Origin: Citrobacter sp. MGH106
Lineage (GTDB): Bacteria; Pseudomonadota; Gammaproteobacteria; Enterobacterales; Enterobacteriaceae
NCBI RefSeq assembly: GCF_001037495.1
Contig: NZ_KQ089822.1
Span: 3,057,938-3,121,937, forward strand
Length of the DNA stretch: 64,000 nucleotides
Reading direction: 5' to 3'
In this document: positions 1 to 10,081 of the stretch, one piece after another
Numbering within the stretch: position 1 is the stretch's first letter
How the letters are laid out: every line of letters begins with the position of its first letter
The notes under the pieces: generated by a model
Told to the model about the DNA's origin: nothing
Databases searched by the model: none
What the model saw: the letters and a program-made list of their open reading frames with translations, nothing else
Made by a program: the position numbers and the translations under genes

Positions 1-139
1 GCTGGAACGTCGAACGCCAGTTAGCATCTACCGAGTCAGGGTCGGTTAAGAAGTCTTCATAGAGCTGTTCTATCCAGCTCTGGTTTGAACCAGAGAGGTA
101 AGAAGAGTCCAACCAGGCTTTCAAAGCGCTGTTCTGCAT
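1..139 (-). CDS. sucA: 2-oxoglutarate dehydrogenase E1 subunit, 5' end only
   Basis: The minus strand from 139 encodes the start MQNSALKAWLDSSYLSG, which is the N-terminus of the thiamine-diphosphate-dependent E1 component of 2-oxoglutarate dehydrogenase. The enzyme decarboxylates 2-oxoglutarate in the TCA cycle. Only about 46 codons are inside the window; the gene runs off the left edge. It lies downstream of sdhB on the same strand, the usual sdhCDAB-sucABCD order. Too short for motif analysis; the call rests on the N-terminal match and on synteny. Confidence 0.93.
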   Translation of the reverse strand, partial: MQNSALKAWLDSSYLSGSNQSWIEQLYEDFLTDPDSVDANWRSTFQ

Positions 140-454
140 CGTGATCCCTTAAGCATCTATATGCTTATTTCGCCGTGGATACTACCACGCACACCGCTGT
201 GCGTGCCGGGGTTCACTTGCGAGCTCTTGTTTAATCTGGCTCGCGAAGGAACCTTTAAAAACTGTCTAATAATCTTCGTCGTTCAGACCGCGCCTTGTAT
301 CGCGCCGAACGCCTCGATTATTGCTCTCTAATTCATGGCAGTTTTTAGAGGTTTCCTGCATATATCATGCCTGATGACGCTGTGCTTATCCGGCCTACAG
401 TGACTCACCTGTAGGCCGGATAAGGCATTTATGCCGCCATCCGGCATCTGTTAC
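140..454. other. sdhB-sucA intergenic region with a BIME/REP element
   Basis: These 315 bases hold no convincing ORF. Next to sdhB (about 370-447) there is a REP/BIME-type palindrome: two copies of a CTTATCCGGCCTAC-like arm around a short loop, followed by GCCGCCATCCGGCAT. Such elements sit in 3' regions of enterobacterial operons and can stabilise upstream mRNA. A 7-bp hairpin (CACGCAC/GTGCGTG, 186-205) lies in the presumed sucA leader. A sucA promoter is expected here from known biology, but I did not identify its elements with confidence. Confidence 0.75.
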
Positions 455-1171
455 TTACGCACTACGTTTCAACAGCATCGACTTAATATGGCCGATGGCG
501 CGCGTCGGGTTCAGCCCCTTAGGACATACGCTGACGCAGTTCATGATGCTATGGCAGCGGAATACGCTGAAAGCGTCACTTAAACCTTCGAGGCGGCTGT
601 CGGTTTCGGTATCGCGACTGTCAATCAGGAAGCGATAGGCGGCCAGCAGTCCTGCCGGGCCAATAAACTTGTCCGGATTCCACCAGAATGACGGGCAGGA
701 CGTTGAGCAGCATGCACACAAAATACATTCATACAGCCCATCGAGCTTCTCACGCTGCTCTGGCATTTGTAAATGCTCACGAGCAGGAGGATTTTTCCCA
801 TTATTCAACAAGTAAGGCTTAATCTTCTCATACTGTGCGTAGAATTGTCCCATGTCTACCACCAAATCGCGTACGACCGGTAAACCTGGCAGCGGGCGAA
901 TGACAATTTTCTTACCCGGCTGATTCAGCGCAGAAATAGGAGTGATACACGCCAGCCCATTTTTGCCGTTCATATTCAGACCATCAGAACCGCACACCCC
1001 TTCACGGCAGGAGCGACGAAACGACAGTGACGGATCTTTTTCTTTCAGCTGCATCAATGCATCCAGCAGCATCATGTCGCGCCCTTCTTCCGCTTCCAGG
1101 GTGTAATCCTGCATACGCGGAGCATCATCGATATCCGGGTTATAGCGATAAATCGAAAACTCGAGTTTCAT
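455..1171 (-). CDS. sdhB: Succinate dehydrogenase iron-sulfur subunit
   Basis: 238 residues, the same length as the E. coli protein. SdhB carries electrons from FAD in SdhA to ubiquinone through three Fe-S clusters and sits on the cytoplasmic face of complex II. The 2Fe-2S ligands are visible as C55, C60, D63 and C75; the aspartate in place of a fourth cysteine is normal for enterobacterial SdhB. The CILCACCSTSCP stretch and the later C-H-S-I-M-N-C-V-S-V-C-P region supply the 4Fe-4S and 3Fe-4S ligands. It is the last gene of sdhCDAB, 15 bases after sdhA. Confidence 0.98.
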   Translation of the reverse strand: MKLEFSIYRYNPDIDDAPRMQDYTLEAEEGRDMMLLDALMQLKEKDPSLSFRRSCREGVCGSDGLNMNGKNGLACITPISALNQPGKKIVIRPLPGLPVVRDLVVDMGQFYAQYEKIKPYLLNNGKNPPAREHLQMPEQREKLDGLYECILCACCSTSCPSFWWNPDKFIGPAGLLAAYRFLIDSRDTETDSRLEGLSDAFSVFRCHSIMNCVSVCPKGLNPTRAIGHIKSMLLKRSA

Positions 1172-1186
1172 TGTCCTGTCTCCGCA

Positions 1187-2953
1187 TTAATAAGTACGAA
1201 TCTTCGGCGGGAATGCCGGGCGCAGTTTCGGTTCCATATTGACCTGACGTCGAGTCATGGATTCCGATTCTGGCAGGTACAGGGAATGGCACAGCCAGTT
1301 TTCATCATCACGTTCCGGATAGTCGAAGCGGCTATGCGCGCCGCGGCTTTCGGTACGGAAGTTGGCGGACACCGCCGTGGCGTACGCGGTTTCCATCAGG
1401 TTATCCAGCTCCAGACACTCAACGCGCTGGGTGTTGAACTCGCTGGACGTATCATCCAGACGGGCGTTTTTCAGACGCTCGCGAATTGCTTTCAACTCTT
1501 CAAGCCCCTTCGCCATCGCATCACCTTCGCGGAAGACCGAGAAGTTATGCTGCATACATTCTTGCAGCGCTTTGCGAATAACTACCGGATCTTCGCCGTC
1601 GCGGTTACCGTTCCAGCGGTTCAGACGGGCCAGAGAAGCATCGATCTCTTCTTCGGTCGCATCCAGCAGATCACCCTGCTCAGTGATAGATTCCTGCAGA
1701 TGCAGGCCAACCGCACGACCGAATACCACCAGGTCCAGCAGCGAGTTGCCGCCCAGACGGTTAGCACCGTGGACCGATACGCAGGCGATTTCGCCAACCG
1801 CAAACAGCCCAGGAATCACCACATCTTCACCCTGCTCATTCACAGTCAGCGCCTGGCCGGTCACTTTGGTCGGAATACCGCCCATCATGTAGTGGCAGGT
1901 AGGGATTACCGGAATCGGCTCTTTCACCGGATCAACGTGGGCAAAGGTGCGGGACAGTTCCAGAATACCCGGCAGACGGGATTCCAGCACTTCTTTACCC
2001 AGATGGTCGAGTTTCAGCTTGGCGTGTGGACCCCACGGACCGTCACAGCCACGACCTTCACGAATTTCGATCATGATGGAACGCGCCACCACGTCACGAC
2101 CCGCAAGGTCTTTCGCATTCGGGGCATAACGCTCCATAAAGCGTTCGCCATGTTTATTTAACAGATAACCGCCTTCACCGCGGCAACCTTCTGTTACCAG
2201 TACACCTGCACCGGCGATACCGGTTGGGTGAAACTGCCACATTTCCATATCCTGCACCGGTACACCGGCACGGATAGCCATACCAACACCATCACCGGTA
2301 TTGATGTGGGCGTTGGTGGTAGACTGATAAATACGACCTGCCCCGCCGGTTGCCAGCACAGTAGCGCGGGCTTTGAAGTAGACGACTTCACCGGTTTCGA
2401 TACACAGTGCGGTACAACCCACCACTGCGCCATCGGCGTTTTTCACCAGATCCAACGCATACCACTCCGAGAAAATGGTGGTGTGGTTTTTCAGGTTCTG
2501 CTGATACAAGGTGTGTAACAACGCATGACCGGTACGGTCCGCCGCCGCTGCGGTACGTGCCGCCTGCTCGCCGCCGAAGTTTTTCGACTGACCGCCAAAC
2601 GGGCGTTGATAGATAGTGCCATCGTCGAGGCGTGAAAACGGCAGCCCCATATGATCCAGCTCCAGAATCGCTTCCGGACCGGTCTTGCACATATATTCAA
2701 TAGCGTCCTGGTCACCAATGTAATCCGACCCTTTTACGGTGTCGTACATATGCCATTCCCAGTTATCTTCATGGGTATTACCGAGCGCAACGGTGATGCC
2801 ACCCTGCGCAGAAACGGTATGGGAACGGGTTGGGAACACTTTGGAAAGCAGCGCACAGGTCTGCCCGCTTTGGGAAATTTGCAGCGCCGCGCGCATACCT
2901 GCGCCGCCGGCACCAATCACAACAGCATCAAATTCTCTGACTGGCAGTTTCAT
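1187..2953 (-). CDS. sdhA: Succinate dehydrogenase flavoprotein subunit
   Basis: 588 residues. Oxidises succinate to fumarate using covalently bound FAD. The N-terminal dinucleotide-binding motif GAGGAGM (about residues 14-20) and the SHTVSAQGG segment with H45, the FAD-linking histidine, are intact. I start the gene at MKLPVREF (2953) rather than at an in-frame ATG four codons upstream, because this matches the family N-terminus and gives a one-base overlap with the sdhD stop codon. That overlap suggests translational coupling within the operon. Confidence 0.98.
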   Translation of the reverse strand: MKLPVREFDAVVIGAGGAGMRAALQISQSGQTCALLSKVFPTRSHTVSAQGGITVALGNTHEDNWEWHMYDTVKGSDYIGDQDAIEYMCKTGPEAILELDHMGLPFSRLDDGTIYQRPFGGQSKNFGGEQAARTAAAADRTGHALLHTLYQQNLKNHTTIFSEWYALDLVKNADGAVVGCTALCIETGEVVYFKARATVLATGGAGRIYQSTTNAHINTGDGVGMAIRAGVPVQDMEMWQFHPTGIAGAGVLVTEGCRGEGGYLLNKHGERFMERYAPNAKDLAGRDVVARSIMIEIREGRGCDGPWGPHAKLKLDHLGKEVLESRLPGILELSRTFAHVDPVKEPIPVIPTCHYMMGGIPTKVTGQALTVNEQGEDVVIPGLFAVGEIACVSVHGANRLGGNSLLDLVVFGRAVGLHLQESITEQGDLLDATEEEIDASLARLNRWNGNRDGEDPVVIRKALQECMQHNFSVFREGDAMAKGLEELKAIRERLKNARLDDTSSEFNTQRVECLELDNLMETAYATAVSANFRTESRGAHSRFDYPERDDENWLCHSLYLPESESMTRRQVNMEPKLRPAFPPKIRTY

Positions 2954-3300
2954 TACACACCCCACACCACAACAAATCCATAAATGACGTAAACCACCAG
3001 CGCAACGACAATTGCCAGTTGCAGAATCAGGCGCACGGCCAGAGGTTTAACGTAGTCGGTCAACACCTGCCACATGCCGATCCAGGCATGAATCAAGATG
3101 GAGAAAAGTGCCAGCAGGGTGAAGACTTTGGTGAATGCCGATGAGAAAAAACCGGTCCAGACTTCCCAGGTCAGCTCGCCGCTGGTGGCGAAGAAGCCGA
3201 CCATATAGATGATGTATAACGTCAGAACGATAGCGGTAGCACGGACCAGAATGAAGTCATGTACGCCGTTGCGTCCTAATGCGGAGGCGTTGCTTACCAT
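2953..3300 (-). CDS. sdhD: Succinate dehydrogenase membrane anchor subunit D
   Basis: 115 residues with three hydrophobic helices. Together with SdhC it anchors the complex in the inner membrane, binds heme b and forms the ubiquinone site. H71 (heme ligand) and Y83 (quinone site) are in the expected positions. It overlaps sdhC by 7 bases and sdhA by one, the compact spacing usual for this operon. Confidence 0.97.
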   Translation of the reverse strand: MVSNASALGRNGVHDFILVRATAIVLTLYIIYMVGFFATSGELTWEVWTGFFSSAFTKVFTLLALFSILIHAWIGMWQVLTDYVKPLAVRLILQLAIVVALVVYVIYGFVVVWGV

Positions 3301-3683
3301 ACGAGGACTCCTGCGAGAAGTGAAAGCACGACAATGATAACAAAAGAAATTTTGGCGGAACGCGTCCCTGCTTCGAGGGTTTCTTCAAGGTAGCCAAAAT
3401 CCATTAACAGATGGCGAATGCCCATTACAGCGTGATATGCCAGCGCGACCAGAATTCCCCACATAATTAACTCCACAAAGAAGTTATTCATAATGGATGA
3501 CGCCGCGAGGAAACCTTCAGGGGAGGAAAGGCTGGTACCCAATAACCACAACAGTATCCCGACCGCCACGAAGGTGATCACTCCAGATACGCGATGGAGA
3601 ATGGACGCTATCGCCGTGATTGGGAACCGGATCGTTTGCAGATCCAGATTGACAGGTCTTTGTTTTTTCACATTTCTTATCAT
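3294..3683 (-). CDS. sdhC: Succinate dehydrogenase cytochrome b556 subunit
   Basis: 129 residues, three membrane helices. Binds heme b through H84 and contributes S27 and R31 to the ubiquinone pocket; all three residues are present. The start chosen is [10 protein letters not shown] (3683), which gives the E. coli length; an in-frame ATG lies five codons upstream. First gene of sdhCDAB, read away from gltA. In E. coli this leader is a target of the sRNAs Spot 42 and RyhB; I did not verify the pairing here. Confidence 0.97.
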   Translation of the reverse strand: MIRNVKKQRPVNLDLQTIRFPITAIASILHRVSGVITFVAVGILLWLLGTSLSSPEGFLAASSIMNNFFVELIMWGILVALAYHAVMGIRHLLMDFGYLEETLEAGTRSAKISFVIIVVLSLLAGVLVW

Positions 3684-3914
3684 GAATAACGCCCACATGC
3701 TGTTCTTATTATTCCCTTTGGACTTCGGGTACAGAAGATGAAGACACCTGTAGCCTGAAAGACGACGGGATTTCCTTCCTCCGGTCTGCGTGCGGGTCAG
3801 ACAGCGTCCTTACTATAACTACGCGTCATATAAAACACTGCTTCCAGTTGCTAAAACGACACGTTACAACGCTGGTTGGCTCGGGATTGCAGGGTATTCC
3901 GGAGACCTGGCGGC

Positions 3915-3943
3915 AGTATAGGACGTTCACAAAATCATTACAA
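3915..3943 (-). promoter_or_regulatory. sdhC promoter, sigma70-type
   Basis: On the minus strand there is a -35 TTGTAA (3943-3938) and a -10 TATACT (3920-3915) with a 17-base spacer. The hexamers resemble the E. coli sdhC promoter as I remember it. The 5' UTR would be about 220 bases long. Confidence 0.7.
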
Positions 3944-4077
3944 TTAACCTACATATAGTTTGTCGGGTTTTATCCCGAACAGTGACATAGGTCACGATAA
4001 CAACATTATTTTAATTTTTAATCATCTGATTTGACAAACATTAAACAAAGTTGTTACAAACGACACCAGAAAAGGCA

Positions 4078-4083
4078 TATAAT
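4078..4083 (+). promoter_or_regulatory. gltA promoter -10 element
   Basis: A perfect TATAAT preceded by GC. The -35 region is weak: TACAAA at 4055-4060 fits a 17-base spacing, and a TTGACA at 4031 is too far away. A weak -35 is compatible with activator or repressor control. Confidence 0.6.
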
Positions 4084-4395
4084 GCGTAAAAGTTATGGGG
4101 TCACTCTTTCACCGGAGATTTAGTTATGCAACAGTGTGGAAGTATTGACCAATACCTTCAGGACAGTTATTAGTGATAGACAGGTTTAATAATTCGGATT
4201 GCTAAGTTCTTGATTTGCTGTTTATTCGCCATGAACAGACCGTTTTACCTGCAAGCGCCCATAGCTCTGTACCCAGGTTGTCCCCTCTTCCACAGAGCGG
4301 CGAGCCAAATAACAAACTGGTAACGGTTCACCAATGTACGAAGGCAAATGTAAGTTCCGGCAGTCTTAAGCAATAAGGCGCTAAGGAGACCGTAA

Positions 4396-5679
4396 ATGGC
4401 TGATACTAAAGCAAAAATCACTCTAAATGGTGACTCTGCTATTGAACTGGATGTGCTGAAAGGTACGCTCGGTCAAGATGTTATTGATATTCGTAGCCTT
4501 GGCTCAAAAGGGATGTTTACTTTTGACCCAGGTTTCACCTCTACTGCATCCTGCGAATCCAAAATTACTTTCATCGACGGTGACGAAGGTATTTTACTGC
4601 ATCGCGGCTTCCCGATTGACCAGTTGGCGACCGAGTCCAACTATCTGGAAGTGTGTTATATCCTGCTGTACGGCGAAAAACCGACGCAGGAAGAGTACGA
4701 CGAGTTCAAAACCACGGTCACTCGCCATACCATGATCCATGAGCAGATTACCCGTCTGTTCCACGGTTTCCGCCGCGACTCTCACCCGATGGCCGTCATG
4801 TGCGGTGTTACCGGCGCACTGGCCGCGTTCTACCACGACTCGCTGGATGTGAATAATGCGCGTCACCGTGAAATCGCTGCTTTCCGTCTGCTGTCCAAAA
4901 TGCCTACCATGGCAGCGATGTGCTATAAATACTCCATTGGCCAACCGTTTGTTTATCCGCGTAACGACCTCTCCTACGCCGGTAACTTCCTGCATATGAT
5001 GTTCTCCACGCCGTGCGAAAAATACGAAGTGAATCCAATCCTGGAACGCGCAATGGACCGTATCCTGATCCTGCACGCCGACCACGAGCAGAACGCTTCT
5101 ACGTCTACCGTACGTACGGCGGGTTCTTCTGGCGCTAACCCGTTTGCCTGTATCGCAGCAGGTATTGCTTCCCTGTGGGGACCGGCACACGGCGGTGCAA
5201 ACGAAGCCGCACTGAAGATGCTGGAAGAAATCAGCTCGGTTAAACACATTCCGGAATTTGTTCGCCGCGCGAAAGACAAGAATGATTCTTTCCGTCTGAT
5301 GGGCTTTGGTCACCGTGTCTATAAAAACTATGACCCACGCGCCACCGTTATGCGTGAAACCTGTCATGAAGTCCTGAAAGAGCTGGGCACCAAAGATGAC
5401 CTGCTGGAAGTGGCCATGGAGCTTGAGCACATCGCACTGAATGACCCGTACTTCATCGAGAAGAAACTCTACCCGAACGTAGACTTCTACTCCGGTATCA
5501 TTCTGAAAGCGATGGGTATTCCGTCCTCCATGTTCACCGTGATTTTCGCCATGGCGCGTACCGTTGGCTGGATTGCTCACTGGAACGAAATGCATACTGA
5601 TGGCATGAAGATCGCCCGTCCTCGTCAGCTGTACACCGGCTACGACAAACGCGATTTTAAGTCTGACATTAAGCGTTAA
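4396..5679 (+). CDS. gltA: Citrate synthase (type II, hexameric)
   Basis: 427 residues. Condenses oxaloacetate and acetyl-CoA to citrate, the entry step of the TCA cycle. The catalytic segments are present: GPAHGGANE with H265 (H264 without Met), [13 protein letters not shown] with the second histidine, and NVDFYSG with the aspartate. The start has a good AAGGAG ribosome binding site (4382-4387). The gene is divergent from sdhC and ends at a REP hairpin. The downstream fimbrial genes found in E. coli K-12 are missing here. Confidence 0.98.
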   Translation: MADTKAKITLNGDSAIELDVLKGTLGQDVIDIRSLGSKGMFTFDPGFTSTASCESKITFIDGDEGILLHRGFPIDQLATESNYLEVCYILLYGEKPTQEEYDEFKTTVTRHTMIHEQITRLFHGFRRDSHPMAVMCGVTGALAAFYHDSLDVNNARHREIAAFRLLSKMPTMAAMCYKYSIGQPFVYPRNDLSYAGNFLHMMFSTPCEKYEVNPILERAMDRILILHADHEQNASTSTVRTAGSSGANPFACIAAGIASLWGPAHGGANEAALKMLEEISSVKHIPEFVRRAKDKNDSFRLMGFGHRVYKNYDPRATVMRETCHEVLKELGTKDDLLEVAMELEHIALNDPYFIEKKLYPNVDFYSGIILKAMGIPSSMFTVIFAMARTVGWIAHWNEMHTDGMKIARPRQLYTGYDKRDFKSDIKR

Positions 5680-5686
5680 TTCCTGT

Positions 5687-5716
5687 TGCCGGATGGCGAT
5701 GCGTCACCATCCGGCA
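5687..5716. repeat. REP palindrome after gltA
   Basis: A single REP-type inverted repeat (TTGCCGGATGG ... CCATCCGGCA) in the gltA 3' region, followed by CCCTTTTTC. It may serve as mRNA 3' end protection or as a weak terminator. Confidence 0.75.
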
Positions 5717-5808
5717 TATTCCCTTTTTCTTGACATGCATTGTGTTAATCCTCTCATCCTTTCTCTATGATTTACTGAGACTTGCTTAATTCTACTCAGG
5801 AGTATGGG

Positions 5809-6855
5809 ATGCCTGTTTTGCAGTGGAGTGCACTGTTTTTACTGTCACTTCTTCTTTCCCTGCTCTTTCTGTTTATCCATCTTCCGGGGCCATTACTGCT
5901 CGGGTCGATGATCGTCGGTATTATTTTCAGTATGCGCGGTATTTCGCTGCATCCCCCTCGCTGCACGTTTCTTGGTGCGCAAGCCATCCTCGGCTGTATG
6001 ATTGCGCAAAACCTCACTGGCTCCATTTTTACGACGCTGGCAGCGCATTGGCCGGTGGTGATTGTCATTCTGCTGGCAACCCTTATCAGCAGTGCAGCAA
6101 TAGGCTGGTTGTTAGTACGTTACAGTAAACTTCCCGGTAATACGGGCGCGTGGGGCTCATCTCCAGGCGGAGCGGCGGCGATGGTTGCCATGGCGCAGGA
6201 TTATGGCGCTGACATTCGTCTGGTGGCATTCATGCAGTATCTGCGGGTTTTACTTGTGGTAGGCGCGGCGGCGCTGGTCACCCGACTGGTGATGGGTGAC
6301 CTGGCGCAAACGGTCAGCGAGCAAATCATCTGGTTTCCGCCACTGAGTGTTAACCTGTTCAGTACCCTGGCACTGGCCGCCGTTGCCGGAATTGCCGGGC
6401 GCGTACTGCGCATCCCCTCTGGCGTCATGCTGCTGCCAATGCTGGTGGGTGCATTGCTGAACGCTGGCGGTGTAATGGTGATTGAACTGCCGGAATGGCT
6501 ACTGGCCATAGCGTACATGGCCATCGGCTGGCAAATTGGTCTGGGTTTTGACAAGCAAATCTTTTTTATGGCACTGCGTCCCTTGCCACAGATCCTGTTG
6601 TCTATTTTTTCACTGATGGCGATTTGCGCGGCCATGGCCTGGGGACTGGCGCATTACATGCGGATCGACTTCCTCACCGCTTATCTGGCTACCAGCCCAG
6701 GAGGGGTGGACAGTGTCGCGGTGATTGCCGCAGGAAGTCACGCCGATATGGCGCTGATCATGGCGATGCAGACCCTGCGGCTGTTCAGTATTTTATTGAC
6801 TGGTCCGGCGGTGGCGCGGTTTATTTCACAGCATGCCCCCAGGCAGCCAGCTTAA
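5809..6855 (+). CDS. abrB: AbrB-family inner membrane protein
   Basis: 348 residues, hydrophobic throughout, with about ten predicted membrane segments arranged as two repeats; the motif [16 protein letters not shown] in the first half is echoed by [14 protein letters not shown] in the second. This is the E. coli AbrB/YdcO-like family sometimes labelled 'ammonia monooxygenase-like'. It is not the DNA-binding AbrB of Bacillus, and its transport substrate is unknown. I chose ATG 5809 because AGGAG lies at 5797-5801 and the N-terminus MPVLQW matches E. coli. Its 3' end overlaps convergent nei by four bases. Confidence 0.9.
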   Translation: MPVLQWSALFLLSLLLSLLFLFIHLPGPLLLGSMIVGIIFSMRGISLHPPRCTFLGAQAILGCMIAQNLTGSIFTTLAAHWPVVIVILLATLISSAAIGWLLVRYSKLPGNTGAWGSSPGGAAAMVAMAQDYGADIRLVAFMQYLRVLLVVGAAALVTRLVMGDLAQTVSEQIIWFPPLSVNLFSTLALAAVAGIAGRVLRIPSGVMLLPMLVGALLNAGGVMVIELPEWLLAIAYMAIGWQIGLGFDKQIFFMALRPLPQILLSIFSLMAICAAMAWGLAHYMRIDFLTAYLATSPGGVDSVAVIAAGSHADMALIMAMQTLRLFSILLTGPAVARFISQHAPRQPA

Positions 6856-7643
6856 TGCTGACATCCCGGACACCAGTAAAAAGGTCGTGAAGAGAGCATC
6901 GTTTTCTCGATAATACCGCCACAACGTTCGCATGCTTCACCGTCCCGATGGAAAACCTTAAAGCGAAATAGCGCGCCGTGATGTTTATTCTCATCAACCA
7001 GACCGCGCGTATTGTAAGATAAACGCGGAATATCGAGCAGTGCATGCGCCAGCCTGTCGAGCTGTTCATCGCTGAGTTGCGAGGCTTTATGTTGCCCTGT
7101 CAGTTCCACCTGCCAGAGAATTTCTACCCGTAAATAGTTACCCAACCCCGCGAGAAACGCCTGATCCAGGAACAGACCGGAAAACTGCCGATTGCGAAAA
7201 CGAGGTGAAAGCAGACGCGCTTTCACATCATCAGGCGTTAAGCGCAGATCCAGCACATCAGGTCCAACCCGTTGCAGGAACGGATGGTTGGTTAGCTGTT
7301 CAGGCGTAAGGATTTCAATGTCAGAGGCGCTGTAGAGCAGAATAGTTTTATCGAGCGTTTGCAGCCTGACGCGTAATACCCGGTTGGTTTCCGGGATTTT
7401 CCCCGTCTCAATCACTCGCCATACGCCATAAAGCTGATTATGGCTATATAACGTCAGACCATTCGAAAAGTGGGTCAGCAATGCCTTACCCCGGGTTTCA
7501 ATATGGGTAACCCTCTGTCCAGTCAGTCGAGATTGATACGGTTTTAACTGCTCAAAGGCAAACCAGACATCCGTCAGAGGTTTGCCTTTGACTGCCGCCT
7601 CCAGGTTATCCGCCGCACGGCGGATCTCCGGGCCTTCAGGCAT
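6852..7643 (-). CDS. nei: Endonuclease VIII (DNA glycosylase/AP lyase)
   Basis: 263 residues. Removes oxidised pyrimidines from DNA and nicks the abasic site by beta,delta-elimination. The catalytic N-terminal [11 protein letters not shown] (Pro2 and Glu3) is intact, and the C-terminal zinc finger shows CERCGG and CPGC. It follows pcp by 14 bases on the same strand, so it is probably at the end of the pxp-pcp transcript as well as possibly having its own promoter. Confidence 0.97.
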   Translation of the reverse strand: MPEGPEIRRAADNLEAAVKGKPLTDVWFAFEQLKPYQSRLTGQRVTHIETRGKALLTHFSNGLTLYSHNQLYGVWRVIETGKIPETNRVLRVRLQTLDKTILLYSASDIEILTPEQLTNHPFLQRVGPDVLDLRLTPDDVKARLLSPRFRNRQFSGLFLDQAFLAGLGNYLRVEILWQVELTGQHKASQLSDEQLDRLAHALLDIPRLSYNTRGLVDENKHHGALFRFKVFHRDGEACERCGGIIEKTMLSSRPFYWCPGCQH

Positions 7644-7657
7644 AATACTGTCCTTTG

Positions 7658-8302
7658 TTAATGAGTTGCTCCGCCCGTCACTGCGATATCGCGATCCACC
7701 TGCAAGGCGGTAACAATCGCAATCTCCAGTGCATGACGCACCGTTTCTGCCGCCATACTCGGCGCACCTGGATGCGCCGCCGCTTGTTCCGGCAGATAGG
7801 GAATATGAATAAATCCCCCCTTCACTGTCGGCGTGTTACGTAACTTATGCAGCAGCCCATACATCACGTGGTTGCAGACGAAGGTACCCGCAGTCTGAGA
7901 AACCGATGCAGGAATACCTGCGCTGCGCATGGCAGCAACCATCGCTTTAATCGGCAACGTGCTAAACCATGCCGCCGGGCCATCCGCTACGATCGGTTCA
8001 TCAACGGGCTGCTGCCCGTGGTTATCCGCAATACGTGCATCGTCAACATTGATCGCCACGCGCTCAACGGTGATATCTGTACGGCCTCCAGCCTGACCTA
8101 CCGCCAGTACCAGCGACGGCGACAGCGCGTCAATCGCAGCATTGAGTACGGCAAGAGACTCACCAAATACGCACGGAAGCTGGCGTGCCACAACGCGACA
8201 CTCACCGATAATAGCATTGTCGAGACCCGAGACCACTTCCCAGGAAGGGTTAACTGATTCGCCGCCAAAAGGTTCAAATCCGGTGATAAGTACCGTTTTC
8301 AT
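7658..8302 (-). CDS. pcp: Pyrrolidone-carboxylate peptidase (pyroglutamyl peptidase I)
   Basis: 214 residues, the usual length for the C15 cysteine peptidase family. Removes an N-terminal pyroglutamate (5-oxoproline) from peptides in the cytoplasm. The triad is E80, C143 ([10 protein letters not shown]) and H166, all at family positions. It lies 9 bases after the DUF979 gene and 14 before nei. The 5-oxoproline it frees is the substrate of PxpABC, encoded upstream in the same run of genes. E. coli K-12 lacks this gene at this locus. Confidence 0.96.
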   Translation of the reverse strand: MKTVLITGFEPFGGESVNPSWEVVSGLDNAIIGECRVVARQLPCVFGESLAVLNAAIDALSPSLVLAVGQAGGRTDITVERVAINVDDARIADNHGQQPVDEPIVADGPAAWFSTLPIKAMVAAMRSAGIPASVSQTAGTFVCNHVMYGLLHKLRNTPTVKGGFIHIPYLPEQAAAHPGAPSMAAETVRHALEIAIVTALQVDRDIAVTGGATH

Positions 8303-8311
8303 CCTTCCTCC

Positions 8312-9307
8312 TTACAGGAACATCAGGAAATACATCAGGAATACGTTGACCAATAGCAACAGCACGCCGGTTGGCACCTGTGCTTTAATCACTGCGTTCT
8401 TATCCGGCAGTTCCAGCAATGCCGCCGGCACAATGTTAAAGTTCGCCGCCATCGGCGTCATCAGCGTACCGCAATACCCGGAGAACATGCCGATTGCCGC
8501 CATCACCGCAGGGTTACCGCCATGCTGCAACACGAGTATCGGAATACCAATCCCGGCGGTCACAATCGGGAAGGCCGCAAACGCATTACCCATAACCATC
8601 GTCAGCAGTGCCATACCGATGGTGTACACCGCCACCGCGATAAAGCGGCTATCCACCGCGAGATATTCCTGAGTCAGATAAGAGATACCACTGCCGACGC
8701 CTGCCGCCGTAAACAACAACCCCAGCGTGGCCAGAATCTGTGGCAGGATGAACGCCCAACCAATAGAGTCCAGCAGACGACGAGCTTCCTGAATTGGCTG
8801 ATGTACACGTTCATGGGTCATTTTTATCGCCATTGCCAGGCCGATCAACGAGCCAGCGGTCATCGAAAAGAGCGTCACCAGCGTGGCGTGGTTACCCGGC
8901 CCAAACAACGCATCCTGTAAGCCCGGAATATGGTTAAACATCAACACACCAATCACGGTAACCACCGGAATGGCCAGCGCCGGGAAAAACAGACGATTGC
9001 CCAACCGGGTGGCGCTTTCCTCGCGCTGTTGTTGCGTACGTTGATGATAGCTTCCCAGTTTGACGCCGCCGAAACCGGCGATTAGGGCCAGTAACACGAC
9101 CGCGACACCGACAGCGATATGCACAGTGCGTTTATCGCCAAAAAGTGAATACGTCCAGTCACCCAGCAGAAACAGCACACCGTACACGCCCCAGAACAGA
9201 CCGGTGGTTAAACGCCGGGGGTTCGCTTTGTCCTGCCAGGACATGACGGCCACAATCAGTAATACCGCACCCGCCAGCCAGTAGAGATAGCTTTGCTGAA
9301 AATTCAT
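8312..9307 (-). CDS. DUF979 family membrane protein
   Basis: 331 residues with roughly nine to ten hydrophobic segments, for example at residues 5-25, 35-55, 67-87, 112-130, 215-235 and 300-330. No signal peptide is needed. It starts within the last four bases of the DUF969 gene, so the two are translationally coupled and probably form one membrane complex. Such pairs resemble split ion-transporter-type permeases. Placement between pcp and pxpA suggests a carrier for pyroglutamate or pyroglutamyl peptides; this is inference from context, as no substrate has been shown that I know of. Confidence 0.85.
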   Translation of the reverse strand: MNFQQSYLYWLAGAVLLIVAVMSWQDKANPRRLTTGLFWGVYGVLFLLGDWTYSLFGDKRTVHIAVGVAVVLLALIAGFGGVKLGSYHQRTQQQREESATRLGNRLFFPALAIPVVTVIGVLMFNHIPGLQDALFGPGNHATLVTLFSMTAGSLIGLAMAIKMTHERVHQPIQEARRLLDSIGWAFILPQILATLGLLFTAAGVGSGISYLTQEYLAVDSRFIAVAVYTIGMALLTMVMGNAFAAFPIVTAGIGIPILVLQHGGNPAVMAAIGMFSGYCGTLMTPMAANFNIVPAALLELPDKNAVIKAQVPTGVLLLLVNVFLMYFLMFL

Positions 9308-10026
9308 TTCGCTTCTCCTTTAGCTGCGGCATTCGCTTTCGCTACTTCGCGTTGCAGGTAGTTATCAAGGCGCCACAAGCGTGCGCCGTGGATCAGGAAC
9401 GCACAAATCGCCGTTGGGATCCCCCACAGGGCAATATGCAACGGCTCCGTCTGGATCCCGCCTGACTCCAGCATAAAGTTGTGCATGAAAATGATCGCGC
9501 CAAAGGCAACAAAGATATCTTCACCAAAAAACAGCCCGACGTTATCGGTCGCCGCCGACATTGCACGCAACCGATAGCGCACTGACCCGGGCAATTCACC
9601 ATGGTTTTTCTCAGCGGCCCCTTCAGCCATAGGTGCCAGCAGCGGGCGAACCATTTGCGGATGGCCACCCAGACTTGTCAGCCCCAGCGCCGCGGTCGCT
9701 TCACGAATAAAGAGATAGACAATTAACAGACGACCGCTGGTGGCGCTGCGGATTTTCGCGATCCATGCCTGAGCACGTTCTTTCAGACCGTGGCGCTCCA
9801 GCAGACCAATAACCGCCAGAGGGATCAGCAGGATAAACGGCAGGTTGCGGGTGTTGAGAAAACCTTCTCCCAACTTTTCGAGGATCGTGGCGATCGGCAT
9901 ATGCGCCGCCAGCCCCGTGACGATCCCGGCAATGATAACCACCAATACCGGGTTAAAACGTAAAAGAAATCCGACCACAATGACAGCAATCCCCGTCAAT
10001 GGCCAGAGAGAAATGACCTCTCCCAT
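9304..10026 (-). CDS. DUF969 family membrane protein
   Basis: 240 residues with about six hydrophobic segments; the N-terminus (LWPLTGIAVIVVGFLLRF) is a membrane helix. The family partner of DUF979, overlapping it by four bases. The stretch LGGHPQMVRPLLAPMAEGAA is polar within a membrane protein and is a plausible substrate-binding loop. It begins 55 bases after pxpA. Probably half of a two-subunit transporter serving the 5-oxoproline pathway; the function is inferred from neighbours only. Confidence 0.85.
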   Translation of the reverse strand: MGEVISLWPLTGIAVIVVGFLLRFNPVLVVIIAGIVTGLAAHMPIATILEKLGEGFLNTRNLPFILLIPLAVIGLLERHGLKERAQAWIAKIRSATSGRLLIVYLFIREATAALGLTSLGGHPQMVRPLLAPMAEGAAEKNHGELPGSVRYRLRAMSAATDNVGLFFGEDIFVAFGAIIFMHNFMLESGGIQTEPLHIALWGIPTAICAFLIHGARLWRLDNYLQREVAKANAAAKGEAK

Positions 10027-10081
10027 AATATATTCCCGTCTATGTTGTTGTGTAATATGTTATTGTTTTGTATGTAAAAAA

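Larger units (their letters stand above)
3684..4395. other. Divergent sdhC-gltA control region
   Basis: A 712-base intergenic region separating sdhCDAB (left) from gltA (right). It carries a sdhC promoter near 3915-3943 and a gltA promoter near 4078 (both listed separately), plus AT-rich sequence between them at about 3950-4070, where ArcA and CRP control is expected from E. coli. The gltA leader is about 300 bases long. A 15-codon ORF (4126-4173) lies in that leader and is discussed as a finding. Confidence 0.8.

Noticed and set aside
1286-2161. A long open frame (291 codons) on the plus strand opposite sdhA
   Set aside because: It is antisense to a strongly conserved gene, has low-complexity His/Arg/Gln-rich composition and no recognisable domain; typical of an antisense shadow in GC-rich coding DNA.
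4594-5595. A 333-codon open frame antisense to gltA
   Set aside because: No ribosome site or family features; it mirrors citrate synthase codons. Treated as a shadow.
8142-8672. A 176-codon plus-strand open frame across pcp and the DUF979 gene
   Set aside because: Antisense to two coding regions with good family matches; no ribosome site.
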